DNA of 64,000 bases from Pseudomonas putida (GTDB lineage: Bacteria > Pseudomonadota > Gammaproteobacteria > Pseudomonadales > Pseudomonadaceae). The translations under genes and the position numbers were made by a program. Of this stretch, positions 24,609-34,000 are shown in pieces. The notes beneath the pieces are model-generated. The model did not search any database, was not told where the DNA came from, and saw nothing but the letters and a program-made list of their open reading frames with translations. Each line of letters opens with the position of its first letter. Position 1 is the stretch's first letter. Location of the stretch: the NCBI RefSeq assembly GCF_002025705.1, contig NZ_CP018846.1:5323501-5387500 (forward strand). Reading direction: 5' to 3'.

Positions 24609-26288
24609 ATGAGTAACAAGAACAACGATGAGTTGCAGCGGCAAGCCTCGGAAAACACCCTGGGGCTGAACCCGGTCATCGGCATCCGCCGCAAGGACCT
24701 GCTGAGCTCTGCGCGTACCGTGCTGCGTCAGGCCGTGCGCCAGCCGCTGCACAGTGCCAAACATGTGGCGCACTTCGGCCTGGAGCTGAAGAACGTGCTG
24801 CTGGGCAAGTCCAGTCTCGCCCCGGAAGGCGACGATCGCCGCTTCCAGGACCCGGCCTGGAGCAAGAACCCGCTTTACCGCCGCTACCTGCAGACTTACC
24901 TGGCCTGGCGCAAGGAGCTGCAGGAGTGGATCGGCAACAGCGACCTGTCGCCCCAGGACATCAGCCGCGGGCAGTTCGTCATCAACCTGATGACCGAAGC
25001 CATGGCGCCGACCAACACCCTGTCCAACCCGGCGGCGGTCAAGCGCTTCTTCGAAACCGGCGGCAAGAGCCTGCTGGACGGCCTGTCCAACCTGGCCAAG
25101 GATGTGGTCAACAACGGCGGCATGCCCAGCCAGGTCAACATGGAGGCCTTCGAGGTCGGCAAGAACCTTGGCACCAGCGAAGGCGCCGTGGTCTACCGCA
25201 ATGATGTGCTGGAGCTGATCCAGTACAGCCCCATCACCGAACAGGTGCATGCCCGCCCACTGCTGGTGGTGCCCCCGCAAATCAACAAGTTCTACGTCTT
25301 CGACCTGAGCCCGGAAAAGAGCCTGGCGCGCTTCTGCCTGCGTTCGCAGCAGCAGACCTTCATCATCAGCTGGCGCAACCCGACCAAGGCCCAGCGTGAA
25401 TGGGGCCTGTCTACCTACATCGATGCCCTCAAGGAAGCGGTCGACGCGGTACTGGCGATTACCGGCAGCAAGGACCTGAACATGCTCGGCGCCTGCTCCG
25501 GCGGCATCACCTGCACCGCCCTGGTCGGCCACTACGCCGCGCTGGGTGAGCAGAAAGTCAACGCCCTGACCCTGCTGGTCAGCGTGCTGGACACCACCAT
25601 GGACACCGAGGTCGCGCTGTTCGTCGACGAGCAGACGCTCGAGGCTGCCAAGCGCCACTCTTACCAGTCCGGGGTGCTCGAAGGCAGCGACATGGCCAAG
25701 GTGTTCGCCTGGATGCGGCCCAACGACCTGATCTGGAATTACTGGGTCAACAATTACCTGCTCGGCAACGAGCCACCGGTGTTCGACATCCTGTTCTGGA
25801 ACAACGACACCACGCGCTTGCCCGCCGCCTTCCACGGCGACCTGATCGAGCTGTTCAAGAACAATCCGCTGATCCGCCCGGATGCACTGGAAGTGTGCGG
25901 TACTGCCATCGACCTGAAGAAAGTCCAGTGCGACATCTTCAGCGTCGCCGGCACCTCCGACCACATCACCCCTTGGCAGTCGTGCTACCGCTCGGCGCAC
26001 CTGTTCGGCGGCAAGATCGAGTTCGTGCTGTCCAACAGCGGCCATATCCAGAGCATCCTCAACCCGCCAGGCAACCCCAAGGCCCGCTTCATGACCGGCG
26101 CGGACCGCCCGGGCGACCCGGTGGCCTGGCAGGAGAACGCCGACAAGCATGCCGACTCCTGGTGGCTGCACTGGCAAACCTGGCTGGGCGAACGCGCCGG
26201 CGAGCTGAAAAAGGCCCCGACGCGCATGGGCAACCGCGCCTATGCCGCTGGCGAGGCTGCACCGGGGACCTACGTCCACGAGCGTTGA
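24609..26288 (+). CDS. phaC1: class II PHA polymerase PhaC1
   Basis: 559 residues, standard for class II medium-chain-length polyhydroxyalkanoate synthases. Polymerises (R)-3-hydroxyacyl-CoA at the surface of PHA granules. Alpha/beta-hydrolase fold with lipase-like box GACSGG, nucleophile Cys296, and Asp451 (SDHITPW) and His479 (SGHIQS) completing the triad. N-terminus MSNKNNDELQRQASENTLGL is typical of PhaC1. First gene of phaC1-phaZ-phaC2-phaD. Upstream are a probable PhaD operator and an RpoN-like element. Confidence 0.97.
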   Translation: MSNKNNDELQRQASENTLGLNPVIGIRRKDLLSSARTVLRQAVRQPLHSAKHVAHFGLELKNVLLGKSSLAPEGDDRRFQDPAWSKNPLYRRYLQTYLAWRKELQEWIGNSDLSPQDISRGQFVINLMTEAMAPTNTLSNPAAVKRFFETGGKSLLDGLSNLAKDVVNNGGMPSQVNMEAFEVGKNLGTSEGAVVYRNDVLELIQYSPITEQVHARPLLVVPPQINKFYVFDLSPEKSLARFCLRSQQQTFIISWRNPTKAQREWGLSTYIDALKEAVDAVLAITGSKDLNMLGACSGGITCTALVGHYAALGEQKVNALTLLVSVLDTTMDTEVALFVDEQTLEAAKRHSYQSGVLEGSDMAKVFAWMRPNDLIWNYWVNNYLLGNEPPVFDILFWNNDTTRLPAAFHGDLIELFKNNPLIRPDALEVCGTAIDLKKVQCDIFSVAGTSDHITPWQSCYRSAHLFGGKIEFVLSNSGHIQSILNPPGNPKARFMTGADRPGDPVAWQENADKHADSWWLHWQTWLGERAGELKKAPTRMGNRAYAAGEAAPGTYVHER

Positions 26289-26294
26289 GTCGCA

Positions 26295-26327
26295 ATGCCG
26301 TGGCGCGCGGAGCGTGCCACGGTGCAT
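26295..26327 (+). terminator. hairpin between phaC1 and phaZ
   Basis: ATGCCGTGGC and GCCACGGTGCAT pair around an eleven-base loop, giving a GC-rich stem with a one-base bulge. It starts seven bases after the phaC1 stop and ends 23 bases before phaZ. No T run follows, so it is better seen as an RNA-stabilising or attenuating structure than as a strong terminator. Confidence 0.5.
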
Positions 26328-26350
26328 TATCAAGCCACAGAGCCACGCGC

Positions 26351-27202
26351 ATGCCGCTACCCTACATATTCCGCACCGTCGAGCTGGACGACCAATCCAT
26401 CCGTACCGCGGTGCGCCCGGGCAAGCCGCACCTGACGCCGCTGCTGATCTTCAACGGCATCGGCGCCAACCTGGAGCTGGTGTTCCCGTTCATCGAGGCA
26501 CTGGACCCGGACCTGGAAGTCATCGCCTTCGACGTCCCCGGCGTGGGGGGCTCGTCCACCCCACGCCACCCTTACCGCTTTCCCGGCCTGGCCAAGCTGA
26601 CCGCACGCATGCTCGACTACCTGGACTATGGCCAGGTCAATGTCATCGGCGTGTCCTGGGGCGGCGCCCTGGCCCAGCAGTTCGCCCATGACTACCCCGA
26701 ACGCTGCAAGAAGCTGGTGCTGGCAGCCACCGCCGCAGGTGCGGTGATGGTGCCGGGCAAGCCCAAGGTGCTGTGGATGATGGCCAGCCCAAGGCGCTAC
26801 GTGCAGCCATCGCATGTCATCCGTATCGCGCCGATGATCTATGGCGGCGGTTTTCGCCGCGACCCGGAGCTGGCCATGCACCATGCGGCCAAGGTGCGCT
26901 CGGGCGGCAAGCTGGGCTACTACTGGCAGCTGTTCGCGGGGCTGGGCTGGACCAGCATCCACTGGCTGCACAAGATCCAGCAGCCGACCCTGGTGCTGGC
27001 CGGCGACGACGACCCGCTGATCCCGCTGATCAACATGCGCCTGCTGGCCTGGCGAATTCCCAATGCCCAGCTACACATTATCGACGACGGCCATCTGTTC
27101 CTGATCACCCGGGCCGAGGCCGTCGCCCCCATCATCATGAAGTTTCTCCAGCAAGAACGTCAGCGCGCGGTCATGCATCCCAGTCCGGCCTCTGGTGGCT
27201 GA
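26351..27202 (+). CDS. phaZ: intracellular PHA depolymerase
   Basis: 283 residues from ATG 26351 (MPLPYIFRTVELDDQSIRTA). Alpha/beta hydrolase: nucleophile Ser102 in GVSWGG, Asp221 in GDDDPLIP, His248 in DDGHLFLI, the same positions reported for P. putida PhaZ. It acts on the surface of native granules to release 3-hydroxyalkanoate monomers, balancing PhaC1. It lies between the two synthase genes as in other medium-chain-length producers. Confidence 0.97.
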   Translation: MPLPYIFRTVELDDQSIRTAVRPGKPHLTPLLIFNGIGANLELVFPFIEALDPDLEVIAFDVPGVGGSSTPRHPYRFPGLAKLTARMLDYLDYGQVNVIGVSWGGALAQQFAHDYPERCKKLVLAATAAGAVMVPGKPKVLWMMASPRRYVQPSHVIRIAPMIYGGGFRRDPELAMHHAAKVRSGGKLGYYWQLFAGLGWTSIHWLHKIQQPTLVLAGDDDPLIPLINMRLLAWRIPNAQLHIIDDGHLFLITRAEAVAPIIMKFLQQERQRAVMHPSPASGG

Positions 27203-27270
27203 ATTGTTGCTTGCTGTTGCAAGGGCACGACTGATGAGTACGACCGTGGCCTGACAAGGGAGTTGTTGCC

Positions 27271-28953
27271 ATGAAAGAAAAGCCGGCCAAAGGAACGTCA
27301 ACGCTCCCCGCCACCAGCATGAACGTGCAGAACGCCATCCTTGGCGTGCGCGGTCGCGACCTGATTTCCACCTTGCGCAGCGTAGGCCGCCACGGCTTGC
27401 TCAACCCGTTGCACACCGCCCGCCACCTGATGGCTCTGGGCGGCCAGCTGGGCCGGGTGATGCTCGGCGACACGCCCTATCAGCCAAGCGCGCGTGATGC
27501 ACGTTTCACCGACCCTACGTGGAGCCAGAACCCGTTCTACCGGCGCGGCCTGCAGGCCTACCTGGCCTGGCAGAAACAGACCCGCCTGTGGATCGAGGAA
27601 AGCCACCTGGACGACGATGACCGGGCCCGTGCGCATTTTCTGTTCAACCTGATCAACGACGCCCTGGCACCGAGCAACTCGCTGCTCAACCCGCTGGCGG
27701 TCAAGGAGCTGTTCAACACCGGCGGACAGAGCCTGGTGCGGGGCTTTACTCACTTGCTCGACGACTTGCGCCACAACGACGGCCTGCCGCGTCAGGTCGA
27801 TGAGCGCGCCTTCGAGGTCGGCGGCAACCTGGCTGCCACCCCCGGCGCCGTGGTGTTTCGCAACGAGCTGCTGGAACTGATCCAGTACAAGCCGATGAGC
27901 GAAAAACAGCATGCCCGGCCTGTGCTGGTGGTGCCGCCACAGATCAACAAGTTCTACATCTTCGACATGCAACCGACCAACAGCTTCGTCCAGTACATGC
28001 TGAAGAACGGCCTGCAGGTGTTCATGGTCAGCTGGCGCAACCCCGACCCACGCCACCGTGAGTGGGGCCTTTCGAGTTATGTACAGGCGCTGGAAGAAGC
28101 GCTCAACGCCTGCCGCAGCATCAGCGGCAACCGCGACCCGAACCTGATGGGGGCCTGCGCTGGCGGGCTGACCATGGCCGCGCTGCAGGGCCACCTGCAA
28201 GCCAAGCACCAACTACGCCGGGTACGTAGCGCCACTTACCTGGTCAGCCTGCTCGACAGCAAGTTCGACAGCCCTGCCAGCCTGTTCGCCGACGAACAGA
28301 CCATCGAGGCGGCCAAGCGTCGCTCTTACCAGCGCGGTGTGCTGGACGGCGGCGAGGTGGCACGGATCTTTGCCTGGATGCGGCCCAACGACCTGATCTG
28401 GAATTACTGGGTCAACAACTACCTGCTCGGCAAGACCCCGCCGGCCTTCGACATTCTCTACTGGAACGCCGACAGCACACGCCTGCCAGCCGCCCTGCAT
28501 GGCGACCTGCTGGACTTCTTCAAGGTCAACCCGCTGACCCACCCCGCAGGCCTGGAGGTGTGCGGCACACCGATCGATCTCAAGCAGGTCGACCTCGACA
28601 GCTTCACCGTCGCTGGCAGCAACGATCACATCACGCCATGGGACGCGGTGTATCGCTCGGCCTTGCTGCTCGGTGGCGACCGGCAGTTCGTGCTGGCCAA
28701 CAGCGGGCACATTCAGAGCATCATCAACCCACCCGGCAACCCCAAGGCGTATTACCTGGAAAACCCCAAGCTCTCGAGCGACCCACGCGCCTGGTTCCAT
28801 GACGCACAGCGCCGCGACGGCAGCTGGTGGCCGCTGTGGCTGGAGTGGATCACGCCACGTTCCGGCCCGCTCAAGGCGCCACGCACGGAGCTGGGCAACG
28901 CGACCTATCCACCGCTGGGCCCTGCGCCAGGCACCTATGTCCTGACCCGATGA
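27271..28953 (+). CDS. phaC2: class II PHA polymerase PhaC2
   Basis: 560 residues with a start supported by AAGGGAG. Second polymerase, clearly homologous to PhaC1 along its length but with an N-terminus of its own (MKEKPAKGTSTLPATSMNVQ). Lipase-like box GACAGG with nucleophile Cys296, Asp452 in SNDHITPW, His480 in SGHIQS. Its box has Ala after Cys where PhaC1 has Ser. Substrate preference cannot be read from the sequence. phaD follows after 13 bases. Confidence 0.97.
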   Translation: MKEKPAKGTSTLPATSMNVQNAILGVRGRDLISTLRSVGRHGLLNPLHTARHLMALGGQLGRVMLGDTPYQPSARDARFTDPTWSQNPFYRRGLQAYLAWQKQTRLWIEESHLDDDDRARAHFLFNLINDALAPSNSLLNPLAVKELFNTGGQSLVRGFTHLLDDLRHNDGLPRQVDERAFEVGGNLAATPGAVVFRNELLELIQYKPMSEKQHARPVLVVPPQINKFYIFDMQPTNSFVQYMLKNGLQVFMVSWRNPDPRHREWGLSSYVQALEEALNACRSISGNRDPNLMGACAGGLTMAALQGHLQAKHQLRRVRSATYLVSLLDSKFDSPASLFADEQTIEAAKRRSYQRGVLDGGEVARIFAWMRPNDLIWNYWVNNYLLGKTPPAFDILYWNADSTRLPAALHGDLLDFFKVNPLTHPAGLEVCGTPIDLKQVDLDSFTVAGSNDHITPWDAVYRSALLLGGDRQFVLANSGHIQSIINPPGNPKAYYLENPKLSSDPRAWFHDAQRRDGSWWPLWLEWITPRSGPLKAPRTELGNATYPPLGPAPGTYVLTR

Positions 28954-28966
28954 GCAAGCCGACTGG

Positions 28967-29581
28967 ATGAAGACCCGCGACCGTATCCTTGAATGCGCCC
29001 TGCAGCTGTTCAACTCACAGGGCGAACCGAATGTATCGACACTGGAGATCGCCAACGAACTGGGCATCAGCCCGGGCAACCTGTACTACCACTTTCACGG
29101 CAAGGAACCCTTGATCCACGGGTTGTTCGACCGCTTCGAGGAAGCGCTGATGCCGTTGCTCGACCCACCGCTGGAGGTGCGCCTGGAGGCCGAGGATTAT
29201 TGGCTGTTCCTGCACCTGATCGTCGAGCGCATGGCGCAGTACCGCTTTCTGTTCCAGGACCTGTCCAACCTGACCGGGCGCCTGCCCAAGCTGGCACGGG
29301 GCATGCGCAGTCTGATCAATGCGCTCAAACGCACGCTGGCGGCACTGCTGGCCAGCCTCAAGGGCCAGGGGCAAGTGGTCAGTGAGACACAGGCGTTGGG
29401 GCAGCTGGTGGAGCAAATCACCCTGACCTTGATGTTCTCGCTGGACTACCAGCGGGTGCTGGGGCGCGAGGGCGATGTAGGGATCGTGGTGTATCAGGTG
29501 ATGATGCTGGTGGCGCCGCATCTGCAGGAGCAGGCACGGGCGGCTGCCGAGGAGTTGGCGGTGCGGTACCTGGAGGGGTAA
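28967..29581 (+). CDS. phaD: TetR-family activator of PHA genes
   Basis: 204 residues. N-terminal helix-turn-helix (TRDRILECALQLFNSQGEPN, then STLEIANELGISPGNLYYHF) is typical TetR; the remainder is the helical ligand-binding part (EDYWLFLHLIVERMAQYRFL). P. putida PhaD activates phaC1 and phaI promoters, probably responding to a fatty-acid-derived CoA thioester. It is the last gene of the phaC1 unit; matching operator-like repeats occur upstream of phaC1 and phaI. Confidence 0.93.
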   Translation: MKTRDRILECALQLFNSQGEPNVSTLEIANELGISPGNLYYHFHGKEPLIHGLFDRFEEALMPLLDPPLEVRLEAEDYWLFLHLIVERMAQYRFLFQDLSNLTGRLPKLARGMRSLINALKRTLAALLASLKGQGQVVSETQALGQLVEQITLTLMFSLDYQRVLGREGDVGIVVYQVMMLVAPHLQEQARAAAEELAVRYLEG

Positions 29582-29610
29582 GCCGGTAGGAGATGTATTG
29601 CTGCACCGCC

Positions 29611-29700
29611 GCCTTCGCGGGTAAACCCGCTCCTACAAGGGACAGCGCTGATGCTTGATCCGGCGCTATATCTGTGGGAGCGGGTTTACCCGCGAAGGGC
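29611..29700. repeat. REP-type palindrome pair (GGGTAAACCCGC family)
   Basis: Arms GCCTTCGCGGGTAAACCCGC and GCGGGTTTACCCGCGAAGGGC flank a central segment containing an imperfect AGCGC/GCGCT inverted repeat. It lies between the convergent 3' ends of phaD and phaF and could end both transcripts. Confidence 0.85.
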
Positions 29701-29712
29701 GTTACACCGCTA

Positions 29713-30483
29713 TCAGAGCAGAGACCCGGTGCTGGCCGGAGCCGAAGGCGGGTTGCTGGCCGGGGCCGCAGTCGGCGCCGGGGCTGCAGTTGCGGCTGGA
29801 GCGGCGCTGGCCACCGGTGCTGCCGGCTTGGCGGCCGCAGGTTTGGCCGGGGCCTTCTTCACCGCTGGCTTCTTCGCTGCAGCAGGCTTGGCTGCAACAG
29901 GCTTGGCTGCCGGTTTTGCCGCTGGCTTGGCCGCTGGTTTGGCTGCAGGCTTGGCCGCTGCAGTTTTCGCTGCAGGTTTAGCCGCCGTCGTTTTGGCTGC
30001 TGGCTTGGCCAGTGGTTTGGCCGCTGCCTTGCTCGCCGCCGGCTTGGCCGCTGCGGAGCGCGAGGAGATCGGGGTGACCGAGGCGCCGGTCAGTTTTTCG
30101 ATCTGCTTGGTCAGGCTGTCGACCTGCTGGTGCAGGGCCTTGATCTCGTTGCGGCTCGGTACGCCCAGACGGGAGATGGCGCTGTTCAGGCGCTTGTCGA
30201 AGGCCTCTTCGAGTTCGCTCCACTTGCCCAGTGCACGGTCCTTCACGCCAGACACACGCGAAGTGGTCGAGGACTTGGCGCTTTCAGCCACGTCTTCAGC
30301 GGTTTTCTTGGCTTGCTTCTCGGCCTTCTCGCCATCCTTCACCAGCGAGTCGAACAGCTTCGGCCCGTCCTGGTCGACCTTCGAATAGATACCCAGCCCC
30401 GCCAGCCAGATCTTGCGGGAGTACTTCTCGATCCCGCCGATCCAGGAGCTGCCTTCTTTGTCGGAATTCTTCTTGCCAGCCAT
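29713..30483 (-). CDS. phaF: PHA granule-associated phasin with histone-like tail
   Basis: 256 residues from ATG 30483 (MAGKKNSDKEGSSW), 10 bases after phaI. The N-terminal half is a phasin domain like PhaI (RKIWLAGLGIYSKVDQDGPK, FDSLVKDGEKAEKQ) with a possible leucine-zipper region (EIKALHQQVDSLTKQIEKL). The C-terminal half is built of AAKPA-type repeats resembling histone H1 and AlgP and binds DNA without sequence specificity in P. putida. It coats granules, ties them to the nucleoid and helps distribute them at division. Co-transcribed with phaI. The repeat tract makes all other frames spuriously open here. Confidence 0.96.
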   Translation of the reverse strand: MAGKKNSDKEGSSWIGGIEKYSRKIWLAGLGIYSKVDQDGPKLFDSLVKDGEKAEKQAKKTAEDVAESAKSSTTSRVSGVKDRALGKWSELEEAFDKRLNSAISRLGVPSRNEIKALHQQVDSLTKQIEKLTGASVTPISSRSAAAKPAASKAAAKPLAKPAAKTTAAKPAAKTAAAKPAAKPAAKPAAKPAAKPVAAKPAAAKKPAVKKAPAKPAAAKPAAPVASAAPAATAAPAPTAAPASNPPSAPASTGSLL

Positions 30484-30493
30484 CCTGCTCTCC

Positions 30494-30913
30494 TTATGGT
30501 TTGTGCGCGACGCGCTCGAGCAGCTCATGCAGCTGTTCAAGCTTGATGGACAACGCCTCAACGTCATGTTTAGACGGAATGCCAAGGCGATTCAAGGCGC
30601 GACCTACCCGTGCGTCGAAAGCTTTTTCGATCTTGTCGAGTTGAATTTCGACCTTGCCGCGTACGCGACTGACCTCTTGGGTGGCTTCGTCGATCTGGTT
30701 ATTGGCGGCATCCAGCTCTTTGTCGATGCGCTTCTTGCCGCGTTTCTCGACACCTTCACCGGCTTTCACCAGTTCCTGAAAGTAGTCGGAGCCTTCCTGA
30801 CCGACCCGCGCATAAGCGCCGATGCCCGCCAGCCAGATCTTGCGCGCGTAGCCGCGCACCTCGCCCAAGGTGCTCTGGGCGTCGTCTTTCTTCTTCACAT
30901 TCACTTTGGCCAT
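30494..30913 (-). CDS. phaI: PHA granule-associated phasin PhaI
   Basis: 139 residues, MAKVNVKKKDDAQSTLGEVR followed by the phasin core ARKIWLAGIGAYARVGQEGS and FQELVKAGEGVEKRGKK, and a coiled-coil-prone C-terminal half (IQLDKIEKAFDARVGRALNR). Major surface protein of medium-chain-length PHA granules. First gene of the phaI-phaF unit; the probable PhaD operator lies about 78 bases upstream of its start. Confidence 0.95.
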   Translation of the reverse strand: MAKVNVKKKDDAQSTLGEVRGYARKIWLAGIGAYARVGQEGSDYFQELVKAGEGVEKRGKKRIDKELDAANNQIDEATQEVSRVRGKVEIQLDKIEKAFDARVGRALNRLGIPSKHDVEALSIKLEQLHELLERVAHKP

Positions 30914-30990
30914 GTTCTGTACCTCATGCTCATGAGTGGAGGGAGGAACCGCCCATGGAGGTTGGGCTTGTGCACAAGGTAGGGAAGAAA

Positions 30991-31010
30991 ATTAGAAACC
31001 TCACCCTAAG
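30991..31010. promoter_or_regulatory. probable PhaD operator upstream of phaI
   Basis: On the minus strand this reads CTTAGGGTGAGGTTTCTAAT: half-sites CTTAGG and TCTAAT, eight bases apart, aligning with the element at 24272-24291 (TTTAG.G.G..TTTCTAAT shared core). Located 78-97 bases before the phaI start and 84 bases before the ATG of the divergent toxin-like gene. Confidence 0.72.
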
Positions 31011-31094
31011 CTCCTGCTTGCCCTAATCATCTACCGCGGGCAGCGCGCACCGACACGCTAGCGTCGCCACCTCCACTTGACCGCAGCCGATGCC

Positions 31095-34000
31095 ATGACC
31101 GACACCCCTACCGCCCGCGAAGAAACTTTCAAGCAAAAGGTTGCAGCCTGTTTCGCAGAACGCCCGAGGCTGCGCGATGTTCTGTCCCACGAAGGGTTCA
31201 GGGTGCTCATCGACCATTACCCATGGATACGCGGTAACCACCCACAGCTGACCTCGCTCGATGACTTCGTCATCCTCCCCTCTCTGGACGGTGTTACTCC
31301 ACAGCGTGCGCTGCTGGATGTTCTGCTGGATCACCTCCTCGCAGGCAGCCGCCTTCAGTTGACCGCCGCGGACCTGCCAAGCATCGCCCCACCTCGGGTG
31401 TTTCACGCACAGGAGCAAGGTACGGACAAGGCCAGACATCCCGAAATCACCTTGAACCTGGCCAGGCTGAACGAAGGCCTGGAGAGCGTGGTGGGTGCAT
31501 GCCTGGAACGGTTCCAACAAGCCCAGATCGGTTTCTGGAACGGCCTCGACGAAGCCAGCCAGGTCAGCCGCATGCGCTGGCTTGAGCACACGATCCAGGC
31601 CGCACTGCTCTGCAACCTGCAGAATCAGGGGCTGAGCGCAGCTGAAAGGGCCACCCTGTACGCCCTGCTCGCCGATATTCCCGAAGGTTTTTCCATCTGC
31701 GCGGTGAACGTGAATCTGACGACGGCAGACAACAACCGGCCTGTGACACTGCCGGATCTGCTGCTGTCCACCACCCAAAGCCCGCAAGGACGGGTCCTGT
31801 GGTGCAAGCCAGGTGGCAGGGTTCGCAGCTTCAGCGACCTGCCGGCCTTTGCCAGCGCACTCGAGGAAGAACTGGCGCAGCGTTATCAGTTCGATGGGCT
31901 GTCCTGGGCCCAGTCCGCCGTGGTGGGAGACCCATTTGCCTTCCAGGCCAGGCAGTTGCTCAACACCATGCTCGGTGACATCAGGCGTTTGCGCCTTGGG
32001 CACCTGACCTCGGTCGGCGAACTGCAGGACCATCTGCACCAGCTGACTGACCCAAGCGTGTACTTCCTGAACCAGGCACACTCGGCACAAGGCCTGCCCA
32101 GTGTCGGCCTGCCGGCCTGGCTATCCAGCGCCGATGCCGGCAGCCGCTATGCCTACCACACATCATTGCTCAAGCTTGCCGCACGCCAGGGGCAGTCCAA
32201 GGGTTTGACATCACTCGGCGATATCGACGACCTCCAGCGCTACGCCAACCGCCGCCTGCGCGAGCAACTGCAAAGCCGTTACCCGACAATTGCACAGCAT
32301 GACCCCGACCAGGTACTCATCAGCGTTTCACAGGCCATCATCGGCAGCAGCGTCCAAGGCTCGCAGTCGCTGCACTTGCGCAACGAAACCCTGACCAACC
32401 TGGCCATCTCCCGATTACACCTGGGCGCTGGCGAAGTGATGACCGGCGTCACCGTTCCCGGCGGCGCAAACACCCACGCATGGCTGAGCCTCGAACAGAT
32501 CAGGGCATTGATTCACGAAGTCGACGTCGGCGGCCAGTACCCCCATTACCTGGAGGCTATCGTCGCTGTTGAACCACGCAGGCAAGAGCGGATCCGGCAA
32601 TACGCCAGGGAATGGCGAGGCGACCTGCTGTTCAGTACCCTCAAGGCCAACATCCAGGGGCAGCTGAGCGAACCCGCGAGCGATGCGCTGCTGGCGTTCT
32701 GCCAAGGCAGCAATGATGCCCAGCCACTGCATATCGCCCCCCTGGCCTTTCTGTGTGCCCCCGGCACTTCGGTCAGTGACAGAGCCCACGGCATGTTCCT
32801 GATCAAGCTCCCCGCCAGCCATGGCTGGGTGCTGTACCGACCGTTCTATGCCGACCAGAACCTGCTGCAGTTCACCGGTCTCGATCAGATGATGGCCGCC
32901 ATCCGCCGCGAAGGTGAGTTGCAGCAGAGTATCCTGGACTGGCTGAATGACAACGTACGCGAGGTCTATGGTAACGGCGGTTTCACTCACCCCCACCTGC
33001 ACCCAACGCTGGAAGCGCTGGCCGGCCTGCTGGGTGGTGAAAGCCTGGTGGTGGACAAGCTCATCGAGCAGCTCAGGCAGCCGGTCACGGCCCGGTTCGC
33101 CCCGTGGGCTACCGATCTGGACGCCCAGTTGTTCGATGCCAGGATCGAAGCCATGCGCTTGGCTGCGTCGCGCAGCAGCCTGTCCAACGCGCAAGAGAAG
33201 TCGGCACTGGTCAGCCAGGTTGCATGGTCGCTGTTCAACACCGTCAGCCTGCTCTGGCACGGCCCCCTGGCCAGCCTGACGTGGCTGATGCTGGCGCTCT
33301 CGGCCGCCAAGGATGACCTGTCGGCGCTGGCCAACGGAACCGACGAAGCACGGATCGTGGCAGCGACCGATCTGCTGACCGACCTGGCAATGCTCCTGAC
33401 CCACCGCGGTGCGCCCACTGTCGCCGATCACCCGTCGACGCCGCAACTTCGCTTCGTTGAACCGTCCGAACGGGAAATTACCAGCGAAGAAACTCCGGCG
33501 CAGGTACATAGCCCCGCACCAGTGCGGCTTTACAGCTGGCACGACAATCAGCGCGTGGGCAACCTGTCACCGTCAGCTCGCCAGTCGCTGGTCAAGCTTC
33601 AGGCCAGTCGCTCGCTGGAGGGGCTCACACCGCTATCCGAGGGACGCCTGCGTGGTCTGTATGAAATCGCCGGCCGCCATTTCGTGAAGCTACAAGGGGC
33701 GGCATACGAAGTACAAGAGACCTGGGGCGGCATACAGATCGTCGGCCCCGACCAGAGCAACGACGAGTGGGCTTCACAATGGCAGGGCACGCCCGACAAC
33801 TATCACATCGTTGGCCGTGAACGCAGCCGAGGCCCTTGGCTGGCACGCTGGAATGGCGAATGGGCAATCAACCTGAACCTCGCTGGAGGCATGCCCAGGA
33901 CCAGCAAGGCCATTAATGCTGAAAACCAACAGCGTTATACCCAACTTCGCGAAACCGCTTCCCACAATTCCCAGGAACTGGCGAAGCTGGAGCCCTTGAT

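Noticed and set aside
24393..26333. 646-codon minus-strand frame opposite phaC1
   Set aside because: Antisense to the polymerase with its full catalytic triad.
29651..30546. Ala/Gly/Leu-rich plus-strand frames opposite phaF
   Set aside because: Produced by the AAKPA repeat tract of phaF read on the other strand; the apparent membrane protein is an artefact.
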